Assembly (NCBI RefSeq): GCF_030283205.1 | Contig: NZ_JASNWF010000012.1 | Span: 62,001-126,000 of the forward strand | Length of the DNA stretch: 64,000 bases | Direction: 5' to 3' | Source of the DNA: Actinomadura opuntiae | GTDB lineage: Bacteria; Actinomycetota; Actinomycetes; Streptosporangiales; Streptosporangiaceae | In this document: piece by piece, positions 16,308 to 24,240 of the stretch | How positions within the stretch are numbered: position 1 is the stretch's first letter | How the letters are laid out: the number at the start of each line of letters is the position of its first letter | The notes under the pieces: model-generated | Told to the model about the DNA's origin: nothing | Database searches by the model: none | What the model saw: the letters and a program-made list of their open reading frames with translations, nothing else | Position numbers and translations under genes: made by a program

Positions 16308-17157
16308 CGGTGTGCTGCTCGTGCAGCACGGGGGAGCGGGCGATCCCGATGCTGCCGACCAGGATCAGCACGACCCCCACCAGCTCCAGCGCGATCCACC
16401 CGCCGCCGCGGATGTGCTCGTCGAACAGCCCGACGCCGAGGCAGATGCTCGCCACCGGGTCGGTCACCGTCAGCGCGGGCTGCACCACCACCAGGGTGCC
16501 GCTGGCCAGCGCCATCTGCAGCAGCACCAGGCTGGCGACGCCCGTCGCGACCATCGCGTAGAGCTCCCAGGACGCGAAGGCGGCGCCGAGCCCGCGGTCG
16601 GTGATGATCTGCGTGGCCGTCTTCATGTACGCGGCGGTCAGCGCGAACCCCAGCGACGTCGTCACGCCCAGCAGGACGGCGCGCAGCGGCCCGCTGACGA
16701 CCCAGGCCGCGACGATCAGCCCGGCGCCGAGGCCCACCGTCACGGTGCTGGCGATCGTCCACCCGAGCGGGCCGGGCATGCCGGGGCCCTCCGACGGGCT
16801 GGCGGCGCTCAGCAGCGCCGCCAGCCCGGCGGTGAGCGCGCCGACCGCCGCCCACGGCACCTTGCCGAACGCGCCGGGCACCAGCCAGCCGAGCAGCAGC
16901 ATGGTGAACGGCAGTTCGGCCGCCAGCAGCGGCTGGACCAGCGCCAGCCCCGCCTGGTCCAGCGCGGCGGCCTGGAGCAGGAACGCGGCGATCAGCGCGG
17001 CGATCCCGCCGAGCCACTCCGGCTTGCGCAGCAGGTCGGCGATCAGCGACGGGCGGAAGGCGTGCTCGTCGGGCGCACCCTTGGCGACCTGCCGCTGCAG
17101 CACCGAGGCCAGCGCGTTGGCGGCGGCGGCCAGGACCGCGAACAGCACCGGGAGCAT
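16261..17157 (-). CDS. DMT/EamA-type membrane permease
   Basis: About 298 aa from the ATG at 17157 (MLPVLFAVLAAAANALASVL); the frame is open further upstream but that region follows the stop of the preceding gene. Nine to ten membrane segments. Repeated architecture, with a short cytoplasmic tail ending in Arg/His-rich residues. It lies 31 bp after a related permease gene and is probably co-transcribed with it; the two may form a heteromeric transporter like other paired small DMT proteins. Its tail coding region overlaps the glycosyltransferase 3' end on the other strand. Substrate unknown. Confidence 0.82.
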   Translation of the reverse strand: MLPVLFAVLAAAANALASVLQRQVAKGAPDEHAFRPSLIADLLRKPEWLGGIAALIAAFLLQAAALDQAGLALVQPLLAAELPFTMLLLGWLVPGAFGKVPWAAVGALTAGLAALLSAASPSEGPGMPGPLGWTIASTVTVGLGAGLIVAAWVVSGPLRAVLLGVTTSLGFALTAAYMKTATQIITDRGLGAAFASWELYAMVATGVASLVLLQMALASGTLVVVQPALTVTDPVASICLGVGLFDEHIRGGGWIALELVGVVLILVGSIGIARSPVLHEQHTVSRSPHTRRARRVRR

Positions 17158-17188
17158 CAGCGCCCCACCCCGTCGGCACCCACCCCGT

Positions 17189-18079
17189 TCAGCACTCCAC
17201 CCCGTTCGTGCGCGCGTCCTCTCGTTCACCCGGTTTACCCAGGTAGGGCGATCTGCCGAGCACGACGATCCCGGCGACCATCGCCGCCAGCCCGATCGCC
17301 TCCAGCGCCAGGCTGCCGATCGACAGCCGCAGCCGCTCGCCGAAGATCACGATGCTGAGCGCGATGCCGGTCAGCGGCTCGGCCGCCGTGGTCGCGGGCA
17401 GCGAGATCCGCAGCGGCGCCGCGTCGAACGCGCTCTGCGAGAACAGCAGCGCCAGCGCGCCGATCAGCACCAGGCTGTAGGGCTGCCAGTCCGTGAGGGC
17501 GCGCTTCATCCCGTGGTCGAACAGCAGCAGCACGCTGCGGGTCAGCCCGTCCTGCAGCCCGTACAGCAGCCCGGCGGCGCTGGCCAGCGTGATCGCGCGG
17601 ACCCGCAGGTCGCGGTGCTGGCCGGCGATCGTGAGCAGCCCGACCAGGCCGAGCACGACCGCGCCCGCGATCCAGCGCGGCGACAGCGTGCTCGGCTCCG
17701 TGCCGCCGTGCGGCTCGCCGATCGTCAGGAACAGCGCGACGCCCGCGGTGAACAGCACCGCGCCCTGCCACTCCGCGCGGCCGAGCCGCTCCCGGTAGAT
17801 CAGGTGCGCGGCGACCAGCGCGAAGATCAGGTTGCTCGCCAGCAGCGGCTCGACCTCGGCGATGTCGGAGGTGTTCAGCGCCACCGCGAACAGCACCTGC
17901 CCGATGATCATCGTGCCGATGCCGGCCAGCCAGAGCCGGCTGCGCAGCAGGTGCAGCAGCAGCCGCGGGTGCAGCATCTCCTCCAGCGGCTCGCGGTAGG
18001 CGGCATGCTGCTGGGCGACGAAACCGAGTCCGGTGAACGCGGCCGCCGCCACGGCGAAGATCATCCCGAGAAGGCTCAT
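17189..18079 (-). CDS. DMT/EamA-type membrane permease, first of a pair
   Basis: 296 aa, ATG at 18079. Starts with a membrane segment (MSLLGMIFAVAAAAFTGLGF) and has about nine to ten helices. LLASNLIFALVAAHLIYRERL and TTAAEPLTGIALSIVIFGERL are the paired EamA signatures with the typical -ERL ends. The next gene encodes a paralogue. It is divergent from a secreted hydrolase. Transported substrate not inferable. Confidence 0.85.
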   Translation of the reverse strand: MSLLGMIFAVAAAAFTGLGFVAQQHAAYREPLEEMLHPRLLLHLLRSRLWLAGIGTMIIGQVLFAVALNTSDIAEVEPLLASNLIFALVAAHLIYRERLGRAEWQGAVLFTAGVALFLTIGEPHGGTEPSTLSPRWIAGAVVLGLVGLLTIAGQHRDLRVRAITLASAAGLLYGLQDGLTRSVLLLFDHGMKRALTDWQPYSLVLIGALALLFSQSAFDAAPLRISLPATTAAEPLTGIALSIVIFGERLRLSIGSLALEAIGLAAMVAGIVVLGRSPYLGKPGEREDARTNGVEC

Positions 18080-18243
18080 AAGGACCGGTCGATCCGCGCC
18101 CGGCGGCTCCGGGCCGCGAAGATCACGATGGACCCCCTACCCAGGCTGGCCTGCCCGAATCGGGCCCCGCGGCGGCTCGCGCCGGGCTCGCGCCGGGGGC
18201 GGGCCCGGCCGGATGCGGTCATGGCCATTCCACAAACCGACCG

Positions 18244-18262
18244 GCCGGTATGTACTACCGGC
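18244..18262. promoter_or_regulatory. inverted repeat upstream of secreted hydrolase
   Basis: GCCGGTA (18244-18250) and TACCGGC (18256-18262) around TGTAC form a perfect 7-bp inverted repeat 21 bp before the hydrolase ATG, in the gap divergent from the DMT gene. It may be an operator or an mRNA hairpin near the ribosome site. Confidence 0.4.
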
Positions 18263-18283
18263 ACGTTCGACCGTGGGAGTCCC

Positions 18284-19633
18284 ATGCGCATCCGTGCCCT
18301 CGCCGCCCTCACCGCGACCGCGCTCGCCACACTGCTGCCCGCCGGTACGACCCGCGCCGACACGACGCCCGGTGACCAGCCGCTGCCCGGCTACACCATC
18401 CAGAACCCGCCGCTCGCGCCCGTCCAGGTGCACGGCGCCCCGTCCCGCGTCATGCAGGGCGTGTACCGGCACGCCGCCTACGACATCGAGGTGCCGCCGC
18501 GCTGGAACGGCCGGCTGGCGATGTACGCGCACGGCTACGCCGGACAGGGCAAGGTGCTGGCGGTCGGCCCGCCGCCCTTCGGGCTGCGCCAGCGGATGCT
18601 CGACCAGGGCTACGCGTGGGCCGCCTCGTCCTACTACGACAACGGCTACGACGTGCGGGCGGGCGTGGTCGGCACCCGCGACCTCGCCGACCTGTTCGCC
18701 GCCAGGGTCGGACGGCCCCGGCAGCGGATCATCGTCGGCGCCTCCATGGGCGGGCACGTCGTCGGCCGCTCGATCGAGCAGTACCCCGGCTACTACGCGG
18801 GCGCGCTGCCGATGTGCGGCGTCCTCGGCGACGACGCCCTCTTCGACTACTTCCTCGACTACAACGTCGTCGCGCAGGACCTGTCCGGCATCCGCGAATA
18901 CCCCGTGACCGCCGGCTACCAGACCACGACCGTGCCGAAGATCGAGCAGGCGCTCGGCCTCACCGGGCTGACCCCGGGCGGCCCCGACACCACCAACGCG
19001 CGCGGCAAGCAGTTCCGGTCGATCCTGATCGACCGGACGGGCGGCGCGCGGCCCGGCGCCGAGCAGGCGTTCGCGTTCTGGAAGGACTTCCCCTTCACCC
19101 TCGCGACCCCGCCCGCGCCCGGCGCCACACTCGCGGAGGACCCGGGGCAACTCGCCACCAACCGGTTCACCCGCTACACGCCGAACACCCCGGTCGACGT
19201 CAACGGCACCGTCCAGCGGGTGCCCGTGGCGAACCCCGCCGCCCGGCTCTCGCACCGGCTGTCGCAGGTCCCGCTGATCGACGGGCGCCCGAACGTCCCC
19301 GTCCTGTCGCTGCACGGGCTCGGCGACATGTTCGTGCCGTTCTCCATGGAGGAGATCTACGCCGGCGAGGCCGCCTGGCATCACCGGTCCGGACTGCTCG
19401 TGCAGCGGGCCATCCGGACCGTCCAGCACTGCGAGTTCTCCGACGTCGAGGCCGGGACCGCCTGGGACGACCTGGTCCGCTGGGTCGACACCGGCCGGCG
19501 CCCCGCCGGAGACGTCACGACGCAGCCGTCCGCGGTCGCCCGTCCCGACTACGGCTGCCGGTTCAGCGACCCGGCCGCCTACGCCGCCGGCGCCGGCACC
19601 CGCCGCCTGTTCCCGGCCTGCCCGGCCCGCTGA
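18284..19633 (+). CDS. secreted alpha/beta hydrolase
   Basis: 449 aa from the ATG at 18284, with GGGAG upstream; the far longer frame is an artefact of GC-rich antisense of the DMT genes. A Sec signal (MRIRALAALTATALATLLPA) ends near TTRADTTPG. The hydrolase core has a G-X-S-X-G elbow GASMGGHVV, an aromatic SSYYDNGYDVRAGV segment, and a late LHGLGDMFVPFSMEE that fits the acid region, with CEFSDVEAG following an HC pair for the His. Exported and probably acts on an ester or peptide outside the cell. Substrate unknown. Confidence 0.85.
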   Translation: MRIRALAALTATALATLLPAGTTRADTTPGDQPLPGYTIQNPPLAPVQVHGAPSRVMQGVYRHAAYDIEVPPRWNGRLAMYAHGYAGQGKVLAVGPPPFGLRQRMLDQGYAWAASSYYDNGYDVRAGVVGTRDLADLFAARVGRPRQRIIVGASMGGHVVGRSIEQYPGYYAGALPMCGVLGDDALFDYFLDYNVVAQDLSGIREYPVTAGYQTTTVPKIEQALGLTGLTPGGPDTTNARGKQFRSILIDRTGGARPGAEQAFAFWKDFPFTLATPPAPGATLAEDPGQLATNRFTRYTPNTPVDVNGTVQRVPVANPAARLSHRLSQVPLIDGRPNVPVLSLHGLGDMFVPFSMEEIYAGEAAWHHRSGLLVQRAIRTVQHCEFSDVEAGTAWDDLVRWVDTGRRPAGDVTTQPSAVARPDYGCRFSDPAAYAAGAGTRRLFPACPAR

Positions 19634-19650
19634 CCCCGCTACCGGCCCGC

Positions 19651-19691
19651 GCCGGGCCGCCGTCGCTCGGCCCCCGCGACGGCGGCCCGGC
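19651..19691. terminator. bidirectional hairpin terminator
   Basis: Perfect 16-bp inverted repeat (19651-19666 and 19676-19691) with a 9-nt loop lies between the convergent hydrolase and sigma-factor genes, so it can serve both strands. Confidence 0.8.
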
Positions 19692-19703
19692 ACGGGCGTC
19701 CTG

Positions 19704-20627
19704 TCAGCGGGGCTGCTCCTGGTGCGGGCCGTCGATGCGGGTGAGCTTGTCCGGGTTGGTCACCGCGTAGATGCCGCGGATCCGGTCGCCGTCCGGGGCC
19801 AGGTCCAGGACCATGACGCCGAACGGCGCGTCGCCGCTGTCGAACAGCACCGCGGACGGGTCGCCGTTGACGGTGCGGTACCGGACGTCCAGCGGCCACC
19901 GCTCCCTCCCAACGCCGCCGGTGATCGTGCGGGCGACCCGGTCGGCGCCGTGGATCGGGCGCAGCGCCGACGGCCGCGCCTTGCCGCCGCCGTCGGTCCA
20001 CAGCGTCACGTCCGGCGCCAGCAGCTCCATCAGGTCCTGGATGTCGCCGCCCAGCGCCGCCCGCAGGAACCGCTCGGTGACCTGCCGCTGCACCTTCGGA
20101 TCGGCCTGGTAGCGGGGACGGCGCGCGTGCACGTGCTCGCGGGCCCGGTGCGCCAGCTGCCGGACCGCCGACGGGCTGCGGTCCAGGATCGCCGCGATCT
20201 CGGTGTGCGCGTACCCGAACACCTCGTGCAGCACGAACACGGCCCGCTCCAGCGGCGTCAGCGTCTCCAGGACGACCAGCAGCGCCATCGACACCGCCTC
20301 GGTGCGCTCCGCCGACTCGTCCGCCCCCGCGTCGCTGACCAGCGGTTCGGGCAGCCACGGCCCCACGTACGTCTCGCGCCGGCGGCTGATCACCGCCTGC
20401 CGGGCGAGCGCGGTGTTCACCGCGATCCGCACCAGGTACGCGCGCGGGTTCTCGATCTCCTCCGCCCCGCCCGCGCCGTGCCGGGCCGCCCACGCCAGCC
20501 ACGCGTCCTGCAGCACGTCCTCGGTGTCGGCGACGCTGCCGAGCATGTTGTAGACGACCGAGAACAGCAGCTCCCGGTGATCGGCGAACACCCGCGTCGC
20601 GGTGTCCTCGGCGGTGCCTTCGGGCAT
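19704..20627 (-). CDS. ECF41-group RNA polymerase sigma factor with SnoaL-like C-terminal domain
   Basis: 307 aa; ATG at 20627 with AGGAGGT optimally spaced. Sigma region 2 (FSVVYNMLGSVADTEDVLQD) and region 4 (PLERAVFVLHEVFGYAHTEI) are followed by an extended domain of ~115 residues with DGGGK and a terminal NPDKL. These two motifs mark the ECF41 group, whose C-terminal domain acts as a built-in regulator instead of a separate anti-sigma factor. Own promoter: TGTCACA-N16-CCCTC lies upstream on this strand and the same element faces the divergent hemerythrin/MFS genes. Usual ECF41 partners (carboxymuconolactone decarboxylase, oxidoreductase) are not next to it. Confidence 0.92.
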   Translation of the reverse strand: MPEGTAEDTATRVFADHRELLFSVVYNMLGSVADTEDVLQDAWLAWAARHGAGGAEEIENPRAYLVRIAVNTALARQAVISRRRETYVGPWLPEPLVSDAGADESAERTEAVSMALLVVLETLTPLERAVFVLHEVFGYAHTEIAAILDRSPSAVRQLAHRAREHVHARRPRYQADPKVQRQVTERFLRAALGGDIQDLMELLAPDVTLWTDGGGKARPSALRPIHGADRVARTITGGVGRERWPLDVRYRTVNGDPSAVLFDSGDAPFGVMVLDLAPDGDRIRGIYAVTNPDKLTRIDGPHQEQPR

Positions 20628-20656
20628 GGGTCGACCTCCTGTGCGCTCCCCCCTAT

Positions 20657-20684
20657 GAGGGCCGCGACCACCCGAAGTGTGACA
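20657..20684 (-). promoter_or_regulatory. ECF41-type promoter of the sigma-factor gene
   Basis: Reading the minus strand, TGTCACA (20684-20678), 16 bases, then CCCTC (20661-20657). TGTCACA is the known -35 element of ECF41 promoters; their -10 is CGTC-like, to which CCTC is close. It ends about 30 bp before the ATG. Predicts autoregulation. Confidence 0.7.
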
Positions 20685-20727
20685 TCCCGGCGCCGGATGT
20701 GATGTGCGCCTCATCCCGGCGGCGCGG

Positions 20728-20755
20728 TGTCACACTCGCCGCCCCGCCGCCCCTC
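20728..20755 (+). promoter_or_regulatory. ECF41-type promoter of the hemerythrin/MFS operon
   Basis: TGTCACA (20728-20734), 16 bases, then CCCTC (20751-20755), the same elements at the same spacing as the divergent sigma-factor promoter. It lies 50 bp before the hemerythrin ATG. This ties the operon to the ECF41 sigma factor. Confidence 0.7.
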
Positions 20756-20804
20756 TTTGGTCGCGAAAACGGGGCAATCCCGGCACGACACAAGGGGGTC
20801 CTCC

Positions 20805-21461
20805 ATGAACCGCACCACCGAGCCCGGCACCAACCCGCCCACCGGCGCGGCGGACCGGATCGACGTCTCCTTCATGTACGCCGTCCACGACGCCTTCCAG
20901 CGCGACCTCGACCGGCTGATCGCCATGGCCGAGGCCGGGGACGTCTCCGGTCCCGCGCTGCGCGCCGGCTGGGACCGGTTCACCACGTTCCTCACCGTCC
21001 ACCACACCGCCGAGGACACGCACCTGTGGCCCGTCCTGCGCGAACGGGTCGCCGACACCGCCGTCCTCGACCAGATGGAGGCCGAGCACCACGCCCTCGA
21101 CCGGCTGCTCGAAGCCGTCGAGACCGCGATCGGCGGGCCCGCGCCCGTGCTCGCCGACCGCGCCGGGGAACTGGCGCGGGGCCTCACCGAGCACTGCGAG
21201 AACGAGGAGGAGCTGGCGCTGCCGCTCGTCCAGAAGCTGCTGACCGAGAAGGAGTGGAACGCCTTCGGCAACGAGCAGCGCAGCAAGCTCGGCCTGAGCG
21301 GCGCCGCGTCCTTCTTCCCCTGGCTGCTGGACGGCGCGGAGGACGCCACGCGCCGCAAGGTCCTCGGCATCGTCCCGCCGCCCGTCCGGCTGCTGTACCG
21401 CGCCGTCTGGCGGCCCCGCTACGAACGCGCGCCCCGCTGGCAGACGCCGGCGAGCGCCTGA
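20805..21461 (+). CDS. hemerythrin HHE-domain protein
   Basis: 218 aa, ATG with AAGGGGGTCC upstream. Four-helix HHE cation-binding motifs are visible: VHDAFQRDL, FLTVHHTAEDTHLWP, EAEHHALDRLLEAV, HCENEEELALPLV. Such domains bind a di-iron centre for O2, NO or redox sensing. A C-terminal extension of about 70 residues (PWLLDGAEDATRRKVLGIVP) is common in the actinobacterial branch. Cytoplasmic. It shares an operon with the MFS exporter 18 bp downstream and has an ECF41-type promoter, so it likely belongs to that stress regulon. Confidence 0.9.
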   Translation: MNRTTEPGTNPPTGAADRIDVSFMYAVHDAFQRDLDRLIAMAEAGDVSGPALRAGWDRFTTFLTVHHTAEDTHLWPVLRERVADTAVLDQMEAEHHALDRLLEAVETAIGGPAPVLADRAGELARGLTEHCENEEELALPLVQKLLTEKEWNAFGNEQRSKLGLSGAASFFPWLLDGAEDATRRKVLGIVPPPVRLLYRAVWRPRYERAPRWQTPASA

Positions 21462-21479
21462 GCTCTGGAGATACCGATC

Positions 21480-22952
21480 ATGGCAACCACGGACGCTCCC
21501 GCGTCCTTCCTCGCGACCGGCCGCGGCAAGATCACCCTGACGCTGCTGTGCGCCATCGCGTTCCTGGACTTCATCGACGCCTCGATCGTCAACGTGGCGC
21601 TGCCCGCGATGCGCGCGGACCTGGACTTCTCCGTCCAGGACCTGCAGTGGGTGCCGTCCGGCTACCTGCTCACCTACGGCGGGTTCATGCTGCTCGGCGG
21701 GCGGCTCGCCGACCTGCTCGGCCGCCGCCGCGTCGTCGTCGCGGGCACCGTCCTGTTCTCGCTCTCGTCGGTCGCCGGCGGCCTCGCGCAGAGCTCCGGG
21801 ATGCTGGTCGGCGCCCGGTTCGCGCAGGGCATCGGCGCCTCGCTGATGCTGCCCGGAACCCTGTCGATCCTCACCACGACGTTCAAGGAGGGCGGCGACC
21901 GCGGCAAGGCGCTCGGCGTGTGGGGCGGCGTCGCCGGCGGCGCGTCCGCCGCCGGGGTCCTGCTCGGCGGGCTGCTCACCGACGGGCCCGGCTGGCGCTG
22001 GGTGATGCTGGTGAACGTGCCGGTCTGCGTCATCGTGATCGCCGGGCTGTTCCTGCTGGTCGAGGGCGACCGGCGGAGCGCGAAGCTGGCGAACTTCGAC
22101 GTCCTCGGCGCGATCCTCGTCACCGGCGGGATGCTGCTGCTCGTCTACACGATCGTCAAGGCGCCGGACGTCGGCTGGGGCGCGGCCCGCACCGTCGGCG
22201 GCCTGATCGGCGCCGCGGTGATCCTGCTGGCGTTCCTGGTCAACGAGCAGCGCAGCCGCCACGCGCTGATGCCGCTGTCGCTGCTGCGGATCCGCGGGCT
22301 CGCCGCCGCGGACGTCACCCAACTCGTCGCCCTCGCGGGCTTCCTGTCGATGTTCTACTTCCTCAGCCTGTACATGGAGAACGTCCTCGGATACTCGCCG
22401 ATGCAGACCGGCTCGGCGTACCTGCCGCTCTGCTTCGGCGTCGGGATGGCCGCCGGGATCACCTCCAAGCTGCTGCCCAGGACCGGATCCCGGCCGCTGA
22501 TGATCGTCGGGCTGCTGCTGGCGGCGGCGGGCATCTTCTGGCTCTCGCGCATCCCGGTGGACGGCGAGTACCTCACCGACCTGCTGCCCGGCCTGATGGT
22601 CACCTCGTTCGGGCTCGGCCTGGCGTTCGTGTCCATCACCGCCGCCGCCAACGCCAACGTCCCGCCGGACCGGGCGGGCATCGCGGCGGCGCTGCTCAAC
22701 GCCTCGCAGCAACTCGGCGGCGCGCTCGGCCTGGCGATCCTGTCGGCCGTGTCCACCGCCCGCGCCGACGACCTGCTCGCCGAGCACCGGCCCGCGAAGG
22801 AGTCGCTCACCTCCGGGTTCTCCCGGGCCCTGCTGACCGGCAGCATCTTCATCGCCGCCGCGGCGATCGTCGCGCTGCGCGCCGCCAACACGCGCGGCGA
22901 GGCCGAACAGCCCGCGGACGCGGCGCCGGCCGAGGCCGTCCCGGTCAGGTAG
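21480..22952 (+). CDS. DHA2/EmrB-type MFS drug-exporter
   Basis: 490 aa with 14 membrane segments, the DHA2 count. Signatures: FLDFIDASIVNVALPAM in helix 1, the WVPSGYLLTYGGFMLLGGRL-then-ADLLGRRR loop (motif A), and a motif C-like GVLLGGLLTDGPGWRWVM. It uses the proton gradient to expel drugs or metabolites. Ribosome site GGAG upstream of ATG 21480. Co-transcribed with the hemerythrin gene, probably under the ECF41 sigma factor. The 3' end overlaps the convergent MFS gene by 8 bp. Confidence 0.93.
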   Translation: MATTDAPASFLATGRGKITLTLLCAIAFLDFIDASIVNVALPAMRADLDFSVQDLQWVPSGYLLTYGGFMLLGGRLADLLGRRRVVVAGTVLFSLSSVAGGLAQSSGMLVGARFAQGIGASLMLPGTLSILTTTFKEGGDRGKALGVWGGVAGGASAAGVLLGGLLTDGPGWRWVMLVNVPVCVIVIAGLFLLVEGDRRSAKLANFDVLGAILVTGGMLLLVYTIVKAPDVGWGAARTVGGLIGAAVILLAFLVNEQRSRHALMPLSLLRIRGLAAADVTQLVALAGFLSMFYFLSLYMENVLGYSPMQTGSAYLPLCFGVGMAAGITSKLLPRTGSRPLMIVGLLLAAAGIFWLSRIPVDGEYLTDLLPGLMVTSFGLGLAFVSITAAANANVPPDRAGIAAALLNASQQLGGALGLAILSAVSTARADDLLAEHRPAKESLTSGFSRALLTGSIFIAAAAIVALRAANTRGEAEQPADAAPAEAVPVR

Positions 22953-24240
22953 GCGCGGGCTCCGGCCGGTCGCCGCGGGGCGACCGGATCAGGCAGGTGC
23001 CGGCCAGCACCACCAGACCCGACATCATCAGCACGAACTGGGCCGGGGCCATGCCGAGCGGCGCTCCGCCGGCCTCCTTCAGGAGGTCGGCGGCGCCGCC
23101 CGCCAGCAGCGCCGCCAGCGCCAGCCCGAACCGCAGCACCGAGTGGAACGCGGTGAGCGCCAGGTTGCGGTCCACCCCGCCGAGGCTCTCCTGCAGGTAG
23201 GTGATCCCGCCGACCAGCGCGCTCGTCGCCGCCGCACCGAACAGCACCGCGCCGACGAACGACCACGGCTTGGACGCCAGCCCGCCCATCGAGGCGATCA
23301 CCACCCCCTGGACGGCCGTCGCGATCCGCACCTGCGTCAGCAGGCTCCCGGTCTTGCGGTGCAGGACGAGCAGCCCCACGATCGCGCCCACCCCGAAGCA
23401 CACCACCAGCGCGCCGAACCCGATCTGCCCCGCGTTGATCACGCTCTTCACGAACACCACGCCCAGCGAGAACAGCGCGCCGAGGCCCAGCGCCACCACC
23501 GCGATCCCCGGCAGCACGCCCCGCACCACCCGCAGCTTCAACGCGTTGATGAACCCGTGCTTCTCCCCGGCCTCCTGCTCGTCGCGCTCCATCGCCAGCT
23601 TCTCGCCCGGCCCCGGACCGAGATCGGGGATCGCCCGCACCGCCAGCCAGGACCCGAAATACGTCAGCGCGTCCAGCCAGAACACCACCACGTACCGCCA
23701 GTGGCCCTCCCATCCGGCCTGGTTCGACAGCCACAGGATCAGCCCGAACGCCCCCGCGCCCAGCGGGATCATCCCGTACGAGGTGGCCATCGTGATCCCG
23801 TTGGCCAGCTCCAGAGTCCCGGTGTCGTGGTCGTCCTTGCCCTCCTCCCGGTCGTCGCCGATCAGGAACGGGATCGCCGCGTCCCGGGCGGGCAGGAACA
23901 TCAGCCCGACCACCTCGATCATGAACGCCCAGACGTACACCCACCACAGCCACGGCACGATCGGCAGCGCCAGCGCCATCCCGACCCTGACCAGGTCGGA
24001 CGTCAGCATCACGCTCCGCCGCCGCCACCGGGTCACCACCCGCGCCGCCACCGGGGCGCCCAGCGCGGACGGCAGCAGCCGCAGCACCAGCACCCCGCCG
24101 ACCGCCGTGGTGGAGCCGCTCAGCTCCAGCACGAAGTACATCAGCGCGAGCGTGCCCATCCAGTCGCCGAGCGCCGACACCGTCTGCCCGATGATGAGCC
24201 GCCGGAAATCCGGGCGGGTCAGCTGCTCCTTGAGTGCCAT
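22945..24240 (-). CDS. MFS transporter (12-TM type)
   Basis: About 431 aa from the ATG at 24240 (MALKEQLTRPDFRRLIIGQT); an ATG at 24255 is also possible. Begins with the FRRLIIGQTVSALGDWMGTL first helix of the MFS_3/enterobactin-exporter-like group, with RWRRRSVMLTSDLVRVGM as the motif A region. An unusual Asp/Glu-rich loop (GDDREEGKDDHDTGTLEL) interrupts the usual FLPARDAAIPFLIGDD helix region, and another Glu-rich stretch (MERDEQEAGEKHG) lies in the central loop. The start overlaps the glycosyltransferase 3' end by 22 bp, suggesting coupling. Substrate unknown. Confidence 0.88.
   Translation of the reverse strand: MALKEQLTRPDFRRLIIGQTVSALGDWMGTLALMYFVLELSGSTTAVGGVLVLRLLPSALGAPVAARVVTRWRRRSVMLTSDLVRVGMALALPIVPWLWWVYVWAFMIEVVGLMFLPARDAAIPFLIGDDREEGKDDHDTGTLELANGITMATSYGMIPLGAGAFGLILWLSNQAGWEGHWRYVVVFWLDALTYFGSWLAVRAIPDLGPGPGEKLAMERDEQEAGEKHGFINALKLRVVRGVLPGIAVVALGLGALFSLGVVFVKSVINAGQIGFGALVVCFGVGAIVGLLVLHRKTGSLLTQVRIATAVQGVVIASMGGLASKPWSFVGAVLFGAAATSALVGGITYLQESLGGVDRNLALTAFHSVLRFGLALAALLAGGAADLLKEAGGAPLGMAPAQFVLMMSGLVVLAGTCLIRSPRGDRPEPAPT

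Noticed and set aside
16601..19633. 1010-codon open frame on the plus strand
   Set aside because: Its first ~560 codons are antisense to two DMT permease genes and have Arg/Gln/His-rich low-complexity composition. Only the part from 18284 has a ribosome site, a signal peptide and a hydrolase fold.
20730..22787. 685-codon minus-strand open frame
   Set aside because: It is the antisense shadow of the hemerythrin and MFS genes, rich in Gln/Arg/Glu/Asp repeats and without a recognisable domain.
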